64,000 nt of DNA from JAVBJV01 sp031546815. GTDB taxonomy: Bacteria > Pseudomonadota > Alphaproteobacteria > Acetobacterales > Acetobacteraceae. Of this stretch, positions 42,161-51,716 are shown piece by piece (position 1 is the first letter of the stretch; every line of letters begins with the position of its first letter). A program made the translations under genes and the position numbers. A model generated the notes under the pieces. The model was not told where the DNA came from, made no database searches, and saw only the letters and a list, made by a program, of their open reading frames with translations. The stretch is from contig JAVBJV010000014.1 of NCBI GenBank assembly GCA_031546815.1, positions 1 to 64,000 on the forward strand, read 5' to 3'.

Positions 42161-42660
42161 CCCGATACAGACTGCCGCAAAGCTTCACGCGCACGCGACA
42201 GGCGCGATCGCACGGTGCCGACCGGCACATGCATGATGCGCGCCGCATCGACGTAGTCCATCCCTTCGATCACGATCAGCAGCACAACTTCCTGCTGACT
42301 GCGCGGCAGCTTGCCGAAGCCGCGTGCCAGATCGCGCAGTTCGTGGCGCTCTTCCTGACGGCCCGAAACCGGCGGGGCCTCGCCCGGTTCGGCAGAGATT
42401 GAAACCGGATTGCGCGCATGCCGTCGCATTTCCGCCAGATGCGTGTTGCGCAGAATGGTGAACAACCACGCGCGCAGATTCGTCCCGGGGGTGAATTGCT
42501 CGATCGCTGTGGTTGCACGCAGCAGCGTTTCCTGGGTCAGATCGTCGGCAGTGTCCGGCGTTCTGGCAAACAGACGGGCAAAGCGGCGCAGACGCGGGAT
42601 CTCGGCCGCCATCTGTTTCAGAATGGCGTCTCGTGTAGGCGAAGCCTCGACCACTGTCAT
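42157..42660 (-). CDS. ECF-type RNA polymerase sigma factor
   Basis: From the ATG at 42660 it is 167 residues; a TTG at 42672 with AGG nearby is an alternative. Sigma region 2 reads LRRFARLFARTPDTADDLTQ, ETLLRATTAIEQF, LRAWLFTILRNTHLAEMRRH; region 4 reads FGKLPRSQQEVVLLIVIEGM, DYVDAARIMHVPVGTVRSRL. No anti-sigma gene is adjacent in the window: downstream is the hydrolase, upstream fhs. The signal it answers is unknown. Confidence 0.9.
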   Translation of the reverse strand: MTVVEASPTRDAILKQMAAEIPRLRRFARLFARTPDTADDLTQETLLRATTAIEQFTPGTNLRAWLFTILRNTHLAEMRRHARNPVSISAEPGEAPPVSGRQEERHELRDLARGFGKLPRSQQEVVLLIVIEGMDYVDAARIMHVPVGTVRSRLSRAREALRQSVSG

Positions 42661-42764
42661 GTCATCTGCCAAGACGCCTGCTTTCGTTTCCTCAATCTGA
42701 TTGTATGTGCATTATCACGCAAAAGTCATCATAGCCTGACGCGAGCTATCCTAAAACTCGAGAT

Positions 42765-44432
42765 TTAGAACAAACCCGTTATTTTCCCGCCATCCTCCAG
42801 GCGGATCGTCTCGGCTGCTGGCACACGTGGCAAACCGGGCATCGTCATAATATCCCCACATACCGCCACAACAAATCCCGCCCCCGCCGAAAGTCGCACA
42901 TCCCTTACCGGTATCACATGATCCTCGGGGGCACCAAGCAATGTCGGCACGGCGCTGAAGCTGTACTGCGTTTTTGCAATACATACCGGCAAAGCCCCAA
43001 ATCCTGCGGCTTCGAAGCCAGCCAGCTTTTTTGCCGCCGCGTCACTCAGCAACACATCACTGGCACGATAGATGGTTTGCGCAACCGTAAGCAGCTTGTC
43101 CTTCAGCGACATCACATCGGGATAGATCGGCGCAAACGATGATTTGCCTTCGTGGATGCACGCCTGCACGGCCTCGGCCAGTTCGGTCGCGCCCTTGCCG
43201 CCATTGGCCCAATGCGTGCAGAGAACTGTCTTCACACCCAGCGCCTTCATGGCGTTCTGCACAGTGGCAATTTCGGCCACGGTATCCGTGGTAAAATGAT
43301 TCAGCGCGACGATCACCGGCAGACCAAACCGCCCCATGTTCTCGACATGACGCGCAAGATTGCTCACGCCACGGCTGACCGCGCTGACGTCCTCGCACCC
43401 CAGATCCGCCTTCTGAACGCCGCCATGCATCTTCAGCGCCCGCACGGTGGCAACCACCACCGAACAGGCCGGAGACAGCCCGGCAATCCGACACTTAATG
43501 TCGCAGAACTTCTCGGCCCCCAGATCTGCGCCGAACCCGGCTTCGGTCACCACCACATCGGCCAGCTTCAGCCCAAGCTGCGTCGCCATGATCGAATTGC
43601 ACCCATGCGCGATATTCGCAAACGGCCCGCCATGCACCAGCGCCGGTGTCCCTTCCAGCGTCTGCACCAGGTTCGGCTGCAACGCATCGCGCAGCAGCGC
43701 CGCCATCGCGCCATCGGCCTTCAGGTCGCGTGCGGTGATCGCCCCGCCATCGCGCCGCCAGCCGACCACAATGCGGCCCAAACGTTCCTGTAAATCGTCC
43801 AGATCGCGCGCCAGACAGAAAATCGCCATTACTTCGGAGGCCACCGTAATGTCGAACCCATCCTCGCGCGGATAACCGTTCGCCGCGCCCCCCAGACTGT
43901 TCACCACCGAGCGCAACGCGCGGTCGTTCATGTCCACCGCACGTCGCCAGGCGATCTTGCGCGGATCGATGCCCAGCGCATTGCCCCAGTAGATATGGTT
44001 GTCGAGCATCGCCGCCAGCAGATTCGCCGCCGATGTGATGGCGTGGAAATCCCCCGTAAAATGCAGGTTGATATCCTCCATCGGGCCGACCTGCGCATAG
44101 CCACCACCCGTCGCCCCGCCCTTCACACCAAAGCACGGCCCCAGCGACGGTTCACGCAGACAGATCATCGTGTTGACGCCTGCGGCGCTCAGCGCATCGC
44201 CCAGACCGATGGTGGTGGTGGTCTTGCCCTCGCCCGCCGGAGTCGGGCTGATGCCGGTCACCAGCACCAGCGCGCCCTTGCGTTCGGGCAGCGCGTTGAT
44301 GAAGTCGAATCCGACCTTCGCCTTGTATTTACCGTAGCTCTCCAGCGCATCGGGCGGGATACCGGCTTTTTCGGCGATGGCGGCAATCGGGTGCAGTTTG
44401 GCCGCCTGCGCAATGTCGAGATCCGATGCCAT
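42765..44432 (-). CDS. fhs: Formate-tetrahydrofolate ligase
   Basis: It joins formate to tetrahydrofolate using ATP, feeding 10-formyl-THF to one-carbon metabolism. The protein is 555 residues, normal length. The nucleotide loop is TPAGEGKTTTTIGLGDAL; other family blocks are GVKGGATGGGYAQVGPMEDI, NLHFTGDFHAITSAANLLAA and LEGTPALVHGGPFANIAHGC. ATAGGAGCGA precedes the ATG. It is divergent from the helicase gene. Confidence 0.97.
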   Translation of the reverse strand: MASDLDIAQAAKLHPIAAIAEKAGIPPDALESYGKYKAKVGFDFINALPERKGALVLVTGISPTPAGEGKTTTTIGLGDALSAAGVNTMICLREPSLGPCFGVKGGATGGGYAQVGPMEDINLHFTGDFHAITSAANLLAAMLDNHIYWGNALGIDPRKIAWRRAVDMNDRALRSVVNSLGGAANGYPREDGFDITVASEVMAIFCLARDLDDLQERLGRIVVGWRRDGGAITARDLKADGAMAALLRDALQPNLVQTLEGTPALVHGGPFANIAHGCNSIMATQLGLKLADVVVTEAGFGADLGAEKFCDIKCRIAGLSPACSVVVATVRALKMHGGVQKADLGCEDVSAVSRGVSNLARHVENMGRFGLPVIVALNHFTTDTVAEIATVQNAMKALGVKTVLCTHWANGGKGATELAEAVQACIHEGKSSFAPIYPDVMSLKDKLLTVAQTIYRASDVLLSDAAAKKLAGFEAAGFGALPVCIAKTQYSFSAVPTLLGAPEDHVIPVRDVRLSAGAGFVVAVCGDIMTMPGLPRVPAAETIRLEDGGKITGLF

Positions 44433-44531
44433 TCATTCGCTCCTATGCGTAAAGGCGGCTGGACGTGTTCACGAGATGTTCTATACCCATCCCGTGAACT
44501 GTTACATACACCCACAGCACGGGCGCGCCCA

Positions 44532-46733
44532 ATGATGTATCTTGACCACCTGAACCCCGAGCAGCGCGCGGCTGTGGAAAACACCGATGGACCGCTGCTG
44601 GTTCTGGCGGGTGCGGGCACCGGCAAAACGCGCGTGCTGACCACGCGCTTTGCGCATCTGCTGCTCTCGGGCCGGGCGATGCCGCATCAGGTGCTGGCCG
44701 TCACCTTCACCAACAAAGCGGCGAAGGAGATGCGCGAGCGCGTCGCCACCATCATCAACCGCCCGGCCGACGGGCTGTGGCTGGGCACATTCCATGCGTT
44801 GTGCGCGCGGATGCTGCGCCGCCACGCCGAGCATGTGGGGCTGAAACCGGATTTCACCATCCTCGATACCGACGACCAGCTGCGTCTGCTGAAGCAGGTG
44901 ATGGAAGCTGCCGGGATCGACGCGAAACGCTGGCCGCCACAGGCGCTGATGTCGCAGATTCAGCGCTGGAAAGACCGCGGCCTGCCGCCCGCCCGCATCA
45001 CCGCCGCCGACGACACCGACTTCGCCAATGGCAAGGCGCGCAGCCTGTATGCGGATTATCAGGCACGACTGGTGACGCTGAATTCCGCCGATTTTGGCGA
45101 CCTGCTGCTGCACATGACCGAGATCCTGCGCACCCAGCCCGACGTGCTGGCGCAGTATCACCGGATGTTCCGCTACATTCTGGTCGACGAATATCAGGAC
45201 ACCAATCTGGTGCAGTATATGTGGCTGCGGCTGCTGGCACAGGCCAGCCGCAACATCTGCTGCGTGGGCGACGACGACCAGTCGATCTATTCCTGGCGCG
45301 GCGCCGAAGTGGAAAACATCCTGCGGTTCGAGAAAGACTACACCGACGCAAAAATCGTCCGGCTGGAATCGAATTATCGTTCGACCGCGCCGATCCTCGC
45401 CGCTGCTTCCGGGCTGATCGCGCATAACGAAGGCCGCCTCGGCAAGACGCTGCGCCCCGGCCGCCCCGATGCGCAGAGCGGCACCAAGGTGCAGGTCGTC
45501 TCGCTGTGGGACAGCGACGAGGAAGCCCGCATGGTTGGCGAACAGATCGAGCAGTTCCAGCGCCAGCAGCACAGGCTCGACCAGATCGCCATTCTGGTGC
45601 GCGCCGGTTTTCAGACCCGCGCGTTTGAAGAACGGCTGATCACGCTCGGCGTGCCGTATCGCGTGGTGGGCGGGCAGAAATTCTACGAACGCGCCGAAAT
45701 CCGCGATGCGATCGCCTATATGCGCGTGCTGCATCAACCCGCCGACGATCTGGCGTTCGAACGCATCGTCAACGTGCCGCGCCGTGGTGTGGGCGATGGC
45801 GCATTGCAGACCCTGCATGTGCGCGCCCGCGCCGACAACATCCCGCTGACCACCGCCACCGAATGCCTGTTGGCCGAAGGCGCGCTGAAAGGCCGCGTGA
45901 AGGAATCGCTCGGCAAGCTGCTCGAAAACTTCGCGCACTGGCGCACGATGCTCACCCAGATCGGTCATGTCGACACCGCCGCACTGGTGCTGGACGAGAG
46001 CGGCTATACCGAAATGTGGAAGCAGGACCGTTCGCCCGATGCGCCGGGCCGGCTGGAAAACCTGAAGGAATTCGTGCGCGCACTGGCCGACTACGACGGC
46101 ATCGGCACGTTCCTGGAACACATCGCCCTGGTGATGGAGAACGAGGAAGCCACCGACACCGACCGCGTCGGCCTGATGACGCTGCACGCCGCCAAGGGGC
46201 TGGAGTTCGACACCGTGTTCCTGCCGGGATGGGAGGAAGGTCTGTTCCCCAGCCAGCGCACCATGGACGAGTCCGGCCTGAACGGGCTGGAGGAAGAACG
46301 TCGCCTCGCCTATGTCGGCATCACGCGCGCCCGCAAGAACGCCATCATCAGCCACGCGGCGAACCGCCGGATTTATGCGAACTGGCAGTCGTCCCCCCCG
46401 TCGCGCTTTATCGATGAACTGCCCGACGAACATGTCGAACGGATCAGCGGTCTGGCGGGTGGTTCCCGGCAGCACAGCTATGCCGCGCGGCATGTGCCGG
46501 AGTACGAATTCTCGCGCTCCATCCATACCCCGGTGCCGCAGGCGCGACCCGTGGCGATGCGCCCCACGCCCACGCGCCAGACGTCCGAGGGCGGAATGAA
46601 GGTCGGGCAGCGTGTATTTCACCAGAAATTCGGCTATGGGCGGGTAACGTCGGTCGCCGACGACAAACTTGATATCCTGTTCGACAAATCCGGCGCCAAG
46701 CGCGTGCTGGACCGCTTTGTGGAGAAAGCATGA
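44532..46733 (+). CDS. uvrD: UvrD/PcrA-type DNA helicase
   Basis: From the ATG at 44532 (44535 possible) it is 733 residues. A superfamily 1 helicase: Walker A GAGTGKTRVLTTRFAHLL, motif II ILVDEYQDTN, motif III CVGDDDQSIYSWRGAE, motif IV LESNYRSTAPIL, motif V MTLHAAKGLEFDTVFLPGWE, motif VI RRLAYVGITRARK. The C-terminal segment VGQRVFHQKFGYGRVTSVAD is the Tudor-like end seen in UvrD/PcrA. It acts in nucleotide-excision and mismatch repair. It overlaps prmA by four bases. Confidence 0.95.
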   Translation: MMYLDHLNPEQRAAVENTDGPLLVLAGAGTGKTRVLTTRFAHLLLSGRAMPHQVLAVTFTNKAAKEMRERVATIINRPADGLWLGTFHALCARMLRRHAEHVGLKPDFTILDTDDQLRLLKQVMEAAGIDAKRWPPQALMSQIQRWKDRGLPPARITAADDTDFANGKARSLYADYQARLVTLNSADFGDLLLHMTEILRTQPDVLAQYHRMFRYILVDEYQDTNLVQYMWLRLLAQASRNICCVGDDDQSIYSWRGAEVENILRFEKDYTDAKIVRLESNYRSTAPILAAASGLIAHNEGRLGKTLRPGRPDAQSGTKVQVVSLWDSDEEARMVGEQIEQFQRQQHRLDQIAILVRAGFQTRAFEERLITLGVPYRVVGGQKFYERAEIRDAIAYMRVLHQPADDLAFERIVNVPRRGVGDGALQTLHVRARADNIPLTTATECLLAEGALKGRVKESLGKLLENFAHWRTMLTQIGHVDTAALVLDESGYTEMWKQDRSPDAPGRLENLKEFVRALADYDGIGTFLEHIALVMENEEATDTDRVGLMTLHAAKGLEFDTVFLPGWEEGLFPSQRTMDESGLNGLEEERRLAYVGITRARKNAIISHAANRRIYANWQSSPPSRFIDELPDEHVERISGLAGGSRQHSYAARHVPEYEFSRSIHTPVPQARPVAMRPTPTRQTSEGGMKVGQRVFHQKFGYGRVTSVADDKLDILFDKSGAKRVLDRFVEKA

Positions 46734-47635
46734 GCCTGCAAAACCCCTGGCCCGTCAGCGGGCGGCACGCGACACGCCTGGAAACCGTCTGGGTGGACGT
46801 GCCCGAGGACGCGCTGGAAGCCTGGGAAGCCGCCATCGGCGAGGCCTGCGGCACGGTGGACTTTTTCGTCGATGACGACACGGGTCTGTGGCGCGTCTCG
46901 GGCGTGAAGTCGGCCGGCGAGAACGAGGTGGAGCTTTCCACCGCCTGCGCCCTGGCGGCGATGGTATCCGGCGTGAACGCCACGCTGCACCGCGAGGAGG
47001 TGGCAACCGAAGGCTGGCTGGAACGCACGCGCGCCGCCTTCCCCGAACAGCTGATCGGGCGCCGCTTCGCCATTCGCGGCACGCATCTGCACGACCCGCA
47101 CACACCGGGCCGCATCACGCTCACGCTGGATGCGGGCGTTGCGTTCGGGTCGGGCGAGCATGGGTCCACGCGCGGCTGCCTGCGTGCGTTCGAGAAGATC
47201 GCGCATACCAATCCGCGCAACATTCTGGATCTGGGAACGGGGTCCGGCATTCTGGCGATGGCGGCAGCGGCGCTGCTGCACCGGCGCGTGCTGGCAACCG
47301 ACATCGAACCCTGGTCGGTGCGCACCACGATGGAAAACACCGTGCTGAACGGATTGAAGAACCGCGTGCACGCCATCCGTGCCGATGGCTGGCAGGACGT
47401 GCGCGTGCGTCGTCCCGCCCCGTATGATCTGATTTTTGCCAACATCCTCGCCCGGCCGCTGTGCCTGATGGCGACGCATCTGGCCACCCATCTGGCCCCC
47501 GGCGGTTACGCCATTCTGGCTGGGCTGCTGAACACGCAGATGCGCATGGTGCTGGCCGCGCATCGCCGCCACGGGCTGGTACTGCACGAACGCATCCGCG
47601 AGGGCGCGTGGTCATGCCTCATCCTGCGAAAGTAA
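46730..47635 (+). CDS. prmA: Ribosomal protein L11 methyltransferase
   Basis: The protein is 301 residues. The SAM-binding motif is ILDLGTGSGILAMAAAALLH; the acceptor region is ADGWQDVRVRRPAPYDLIFA, NILARPL. The N-terminal substrate domain shows VDFFVDDDTGLWRVSGV. It trimethylates ribosomal protein L11. The start overlaps uvrD, and a terminator follows 15 bases past the stop codon. Confidence 0.93.
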   Translation: MSLQNPWPVSGRHATRLETVWVDVPEDALEAWEAAIGEACGTVDFFVDDDTGLWRVSGVKSAGENEVELSTACALAAMVSGVNATLHREEVATEGWLERTRAAFPEQLIGRRFAIRGTHLHDPHTPGRITLTLDAGVAFGSGEHGSTRGCLRAFEKIAHTNPRNILDLGTGSGILAMAAAALLHRRVLATDIEPWSVRTTMENTVLNGLKNRVHAIRADGWQDVRVRRPAPYDLIFANILARPLCLMATHLATHLAPGGYAILAGLLNTQMRMVLAAHRRHGLVLHERIREGAWSCLILRK

Positions 47636-47650
47636 CGCTGAAATACAAAA

Positions 47651-47676
47651 AGGCACCTCAAGCGGGTGCCTCTTTT
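47651..47676 (+). terminator. Terminator of uvrD-prmA
   Basis: AGGCACC (47651-47657) pairs with GGTGCCT (47665-47671), loop TCAAGCG, followed by CTTTTG. It also precedes the end of the convergent DUF1127 gene. Confidence 0.85.
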
Positions 47677-47699
47677 GTAGCGCAGATGCGAGCGTAAAA

Positions 47700-48029
47700 T
47701 TACGCGGCTTCTGCTGTCTTGCTATCGGCTGTGTTGCAGTTGGCCGGTGCCAGCGCCACGATCGCCGCACGGCGGCTTACGCTGAATTCGGTTGCAAAAT
47801 CACGGTCGAATACGCGAGGAATATCCGTGCGGGTCAGCCCGATATCGGCCAGTTCGCGGTCACCCAGCGCACTCAGCTCCGCAAACACACGGCGACGACG
47901 CGGCAGCGATGCCATCTCGCGCAGGGCGCTCCAGGCGGTATGCAGCGCGCTCTTCAGGCCATGCGCTTCGGTTGTGTTTGTGGGCGACAGGAAAGCCATT
48001 TCCTGCCGTGTAAAACGGGGATCCATCAT
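47700..48029 (-). CDS. DUF1127 domain protein
   Basis: The protein is 109 residues. The DUF1127 core is RRRRVFAELSALGDRELADI, GLTRTDIPRVFDRDF, in the middle of the protein. Most DUF1127 proteins are about 45-70 residues; this one has extensions on both sides, including a 40-residue C-terminal part (SRRAAIVALAPANCNTADSK). Members studied in other alphaproteobacteria affect RNA turnover and phosphate or stress responses; no role is proven here. AAGGA precedes the ATG. Confidence 0.82.
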   Translation of the reverse strand: MMDPRFTRQEMAFLSPTNTTEAHGLKSALHTAWSALREMASLPRRRRVFAELSALGDRELADIGLTRTDIPRVFDRDFATEFSVSRRAAIVALAPANCNTADSKTAEAA

Positions 48030-48228
48030 TCATTCCTTATAGAAAAGCGGCCTGCGTGCGGACATCCTGTCGCGACGCGCTTCACCTTATTTAGTGAGCA
48101 CACTATACCTCGTTCCCAGTACCGCGTGCTCCGCAGAGTTCATGCTGCTGCAATGCAGCAAACGCATGCTTCATTACGGAGGTATGCACTTTTCGTTAAC
48201 CTGCCCTGTTGAAACCAGTGGAGAGATC

Positions 48229-50004
48229 ATGCCCTTCCGTACTCGCCTGCAGCATTTGCGTCAGGAACTGACCAGACAGGGGCTGGATGGTTTCATCATC
48301 AGCCGCGCCGATGAACATCTGGGCGAATACATCCCCGCCAGTGCCAATCGTCTGGCCTGGATGACGGGCTTTACCGGTTCCGCCGGTGTCGCCGTGGTGC
48401 TGGCCGATCGGGCGGCGGTCTTCTCGGATGGGCGGTATGTGCTGCAACTTGCATCGCAGACCGATCCCGCCTTGTGGGAACGCCTGCACATGGTCAACGA
48501 ACCCGCGCCCGACTGGCTGCGGACCAACGCGGGCAAGCAGGCGCGCATCGGCTACGACCCGCTGCTGATCAGCGCCGACGGGCTGGCGCAGTTCGCACGC
48601 GCGAACGTCACGCTGGTGCCGGTTGAACAGAACCCGGTCGATGCGATCTGGGCCGACCGTCCCCCCGCTCCCGTTACCCCCGCGATCATCCAGCCGGACA
48701 GTTTTGCCGGACGCAGTTCGGCCCAGAAGCGCGCCGACATCGCCGCCGCACTGAAAGCCGCCGAGCAGGATGCGGTGATGATTACCGACTCTGCCTCGGT
48801 CTGCTGGCTGCTGAACATTCGTGGCGCGGATGTGCCGTATAACCCGTTCGTGCTCAGCTTTGCCGTTGTACACGCTGATGCGCATGTCGACCTGATCTGC
48901 GACCCGGCCAAGATCAGCCCCGATGTCGCCGCGCATATCGGCAACCACGTCGCGCTGACGCCGCGCACGCATCTGAATGCGGTGCTCGACCGGCTGGCCG
49001 GACGCACCGTGCGGGTGGATGCCGCCGGATCGCCGCTATGGTTCTCGCAGTATCTGGAAAAGGCCGGCGCCACGGTCGTCGCCGGGCAAGACCCCTGCGC
49101 CCTGCCGCGTGCCTGCAAGAACGAGGTCGAATGCCAGGGCGCCCGCACCGCGCACGAACGCGATGCCGTAGCGATGGCGCGCCTGCTGCACTGGGTGGAC
49201 GCGAATGTCGGCACCGGCACGCTGACCGAGATGTCGGTCGCCGCGCAGCTGCACGCCTTCCGCGCCGAAGCGCCGGAGTTTCGTGGACCAAGCTTCGAGA
49301 CGATCTCGGGTGCCGGGCCGAATGGCGCGATCATCCATTATCGCACCTCGCCCGAGACCAATCGTACACTGGGCAGGAACGAGACCTACCTGCTCGACTC
49401 TGGTGGGCAGTATCCGGATGGCACCACCGACATCACCCGCACGATCTGGACCGGGCCGGACACAGCACCCGCGCATATCCGCGACCACTTCACCCGCGTG
49501 CTGAAGGGGCATATCGCGCTGGCCACGCTGGTGTTTCCGCAGGGCGTTGCCGGGTCGCATATCGACGCGCTGGCCCGCGCATCGCTGTGGCAGGTCGGGC
49601 TGGATTTCGACCATGGCACGGGGCACGGGGTGGGGTCTTACCTGTCCGTGCACGAAGGCCCGGCGCGCATCGCACGTGCGGCAGCACCGGTGCCGTTGGC
49701 CGAGGGGATGATCCTCTCGAACGAACCGGGTTACTACCTGCCGGGCCAGTATGGCATCCGTCTGGAAAACCTTCTGCTGGTGCAGCCGTCAGAACTCGGG
49801 CCGAAGACGCGTCCGTTCCTGCGGTTCGAGACCATCACCCTGGCCCCGTTCGACCAGCGGCTGATCGATGCGGATATGCTGACCGCCGCCGAACGCGCAT
49901 GGCTCGACGATTACCACGACTACGTTCTGGAAACCGTCGGCCCGCAGTTGTCAGCCGATGTGCGCAGCTGGCTGGAACACGCCTGCCGCCCGCTGGGCGC
50001 TTGA
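48229..50004 (+). CDS. Aminopeptidase P family protein (long form)
   Basis: From the ATG at 48229 (GTGGAGAGATC upstream) it is 591 residues; longer in-frame starts run through the promoter region. It has two creatinase-like N-terminal domains and a C-terminal M24 metallopeptidase domain. Metal ligands are visible in YLLDSGGQYPDGTTDITRTI (Asp pair), GTGHGVGSYLSVHEGP (His), NEPGYYLPGQYGIRLENLLL (Glu) and FLRFETITLAPF (Glu). It removes N-terminal residues ahead of proline. The length matches the eukaryote-like XPNPEP1 type rather than the 440-residue PepP. Confidence 0.92.
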   Translation: MPFRTRLQHLRQELTRQGLDGFIISRADEHLGEYIPASANRLAWMTGFTGSAGVAVVLADRAAVFSDGRYVLQLASQTDPALWERLHMVNEPAPDWLRTNAGKQARIGYDPLLISADGLAQFARANVTLVPVEQNPVDAIWADRPPAPVTPAIIQPDSFAGRSSAQKRADIAAALKAAEQDAVMITDSASVCWLLNIRGADVPYNPFVLSFAVVHADAHVDLICDPAKISPDVAAHIGNHVALTPRTHLNAVLDRLAGRTVRVDAAGSPLWFSQYLEKAGATVVAGQDPCALPRACKNEVECQGARTAHERDAVAMARLLHWVDANVGTGTLTEMSVAAQLHAFRAEAPEFRGPSFETISGAGPNGAIIHYRTSPETNRTLGRNETYLLDSGGQYPDGTTDITRTIWTGPDTAPAHIRDHFTRVLKGHIALATLVFPQGVAGSHIDALARASLWQVGLDFDHGTGHGVGSYLSVHEGPARIARAAAPVPLAEGMILSNEPGYYLPGQYGIRLENLLLVQPSELGPKTRPFLRFETITLAPFDQRLIDADMLTAAERAWLDDYHDYVLETVGPQLSADVRSWLEHACRPLGA

Positions 50005-50005
50005 T

Positions 50006-50692
50006 CTACAGACCAAACCGGGCAGCGAACCCTCGCTGCCCGGCGACTGTTACACGCAAGGCCCGGCTGTTCGGCACCGGCGCAACCCAGCCCAGCGCCT
50101 GCACCCGCCCAAGCAGAGCCGCCCCCAGTTTTCCCGCCAGATGCGGACGACGTTCGCTCCAGTCGAGGCAGGTGCGACACAGCGGGCGCTGACTGTTGCC
50201 AGCTTCAAGATCGATCCCGAAATCGCAGAAGAATTCCCGGCCGGATGCCGTCACCCGCCCGACGCCATCGCCCAGCACGACATGCCCCTGCGCACATAAC
50301 GCATCCGCCAGCGCGATGCCCAATCGACCCGCCATATGGTCGTAACAGGTGCGGGCGGCGCGCAGGGCCTCGTCCTTCGGGCCGGTGGGGCGATAGCGCT
50401 TCGGGCCGTTCGAGGCCATCGTCATCAGGGCTTCCATCACCTGCGCAACCTCGGGGCCGGTCAGCCGGTAGTAACGGTGCCGCCCCTGCTTTTCCTGCAC
50501 GACAAGCCCGGCTTCGGCCAGCTTGGACAGATGCCCGCTGGTGGTCTGCGCGCTGACCCCGGCATGCCAGGCCAGCTCGCCCGCCGTCAGGGCGCGACCG
50601 CCCATCAGCGCCGAGAGGATGTTCGCCCGCGCCGCATCGCCGATCAGGGCGGCGACCTCTGCGATCGTATTGCCCGATGCCATGTTCACCAT
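50006..50692 (-). CDS. ArsR-family transcriptional regulator with cysteine-containing C-terminus
   Basis: From the ATG at 50692 it is 228 residues (a longer frame opens at 50731; start uncertain). The winged helix reads LIGDAARANILSALMGGRAL, TAGELAWHAGVSAQTTSGHL, SKLAEAGLVVQEKQGRHRYY. A C-terminal half (FFCDFGIDLEAG, LCRTCLDWSERRPHLAGKLG) has cysteines suited to metal or redox sensing. It is divergent from the DMT transporter gene and probably controls it. One base separates its stop from that of the convergent peptidase. Confidence 0.82.
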   Translation of the reverse strand: MVNMASGNTIAEVAALIGDAARANILSALMGGRALTAGELAWHAGVSAQTTSGHLSKLAEAGLVVQEKQGRHRYYRLTGPEVAQVMEALMTMASNGPKRYRPTGPKDEALRAARTCYDHMAGRLGIALADALCAQGHVVLGDGVGRVTASGREFFCDFGIDLEAGNSQRPLCRTCLDWSERRPHLAGKLGAALLGRVQALGWVAPVPNSRALRVTVAGQRGFAARFGL

Positions 50693-50817
50693 CGCCCGAC
50701 TATACGCCCGGCATGTCGGAAACGCAGCCATCCATAGTTCGGCCTGCGCCGAAACATCGTGGCTGGTTTACGTGCCATGGAAGGTTCCGTAACTTCCTCC
50801 GGCAACAGGAAACATCC

Positions 50818-51716
50818 ATGATCCGGCAGAACAGCCTGAGCTTCGAACTCGCACTGCTGATGCTGCTCGCCACGTTATGGGGCGCGTCCTACACGTTCAT
50901 CAAGATCGGGATCGAGACCATTCCCCCGTCACCCTGATCGCCGGGCGCACGCTGATTGCAGGGGCGATCCTGACAGCCATCATCTATGCGCGCGGACTGC
51001 GTCTGCCGACCGATGCGCGCACATGGGGGAAGTTCCTGTTCCAGGCCTGCCTGAACAGTGCCATCCCCTTCACCCTGATCGCTTGGGGGGAACAGAGCGT
51101 GCATGCAGGGTTGGCGGTTATTCTCAATTCGACCACGCCGATCTTCACCTTTCTGATCACCGCGCTGATCACGCGTCACGAAGCCATCACCACCCGCAAG
51201 GCGTTCGGCGTTGCGGCCGGGATTGCCGGCACCTGCCTGATCGTCGGGATGGAGGCGCTGGGTGGTTTCGGGCAGCACATCTGGGCGCAGCTGGCGATCA
51301 TCGCCGCCACGGTGTGTTATGCGGGAGCGGCAATCTTCGGGAAGAATTTCGGCGGTCTGGACCCGATCATGCCCGCCGCCGGATCGCTGATCTGCGGTGC
51401 GTTGCTGCTGCTGCCCGCCAGTCTGCTGATCGACCAGCCATGGACTTTGGCACCATCCACCCGGTCGCTGCTGGCGCTGCTGGGGCTGGCGGTATTTTCA
51501 ACTGCTGGTGCATTCGCGATCTATTTCCGGCTGATCCAGACACTGGGTTCAGTCGGCACCACCGCGCAGGGTTATATCCGCGTGCCGATCGGCGTTGCGA
51601 TCAGCGTGGCGTTTCTGGGCGAGAGCCTGCCCGTCAGCGCGTGGATCGGCCTGCCCTGCGTGGTGATCGGCGTGTTCGCCATGACGATCCCGGCGCGTCG
51701 GAAAGCAGCGGTCTAG
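50818..51716 (+). pseudogene. DMT-family (EamA) transporter, frameshifted
   Basis: The frame from the ATG at 50818 (CAGGAAACATCC upstream) encodes MIRQNSLSFELALLMLLATL, WGASYTFIKIGIETIPP and then stops; the next frame continues VTLIAGRTLIAGAILTAI through ten-helix EamA sequence to 51716. One base is missing in the run of five C at 50923-50927: six C would give an intact protein of about 299 residues. No other lesion is seen, so it is either a recent mutation, a phase-variable tract or a sequencing error. The TAG stop is the first three bases of repeat element E. Confidence 0.85.

Noticed and set aside
42157..42176. GTCTGTATCG near the sigma-factor stop codon as another palindromic-element arm
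   Set aside because: The TAG lies at the wrong end of the arm, there is no partner arm, and the bases are coding.
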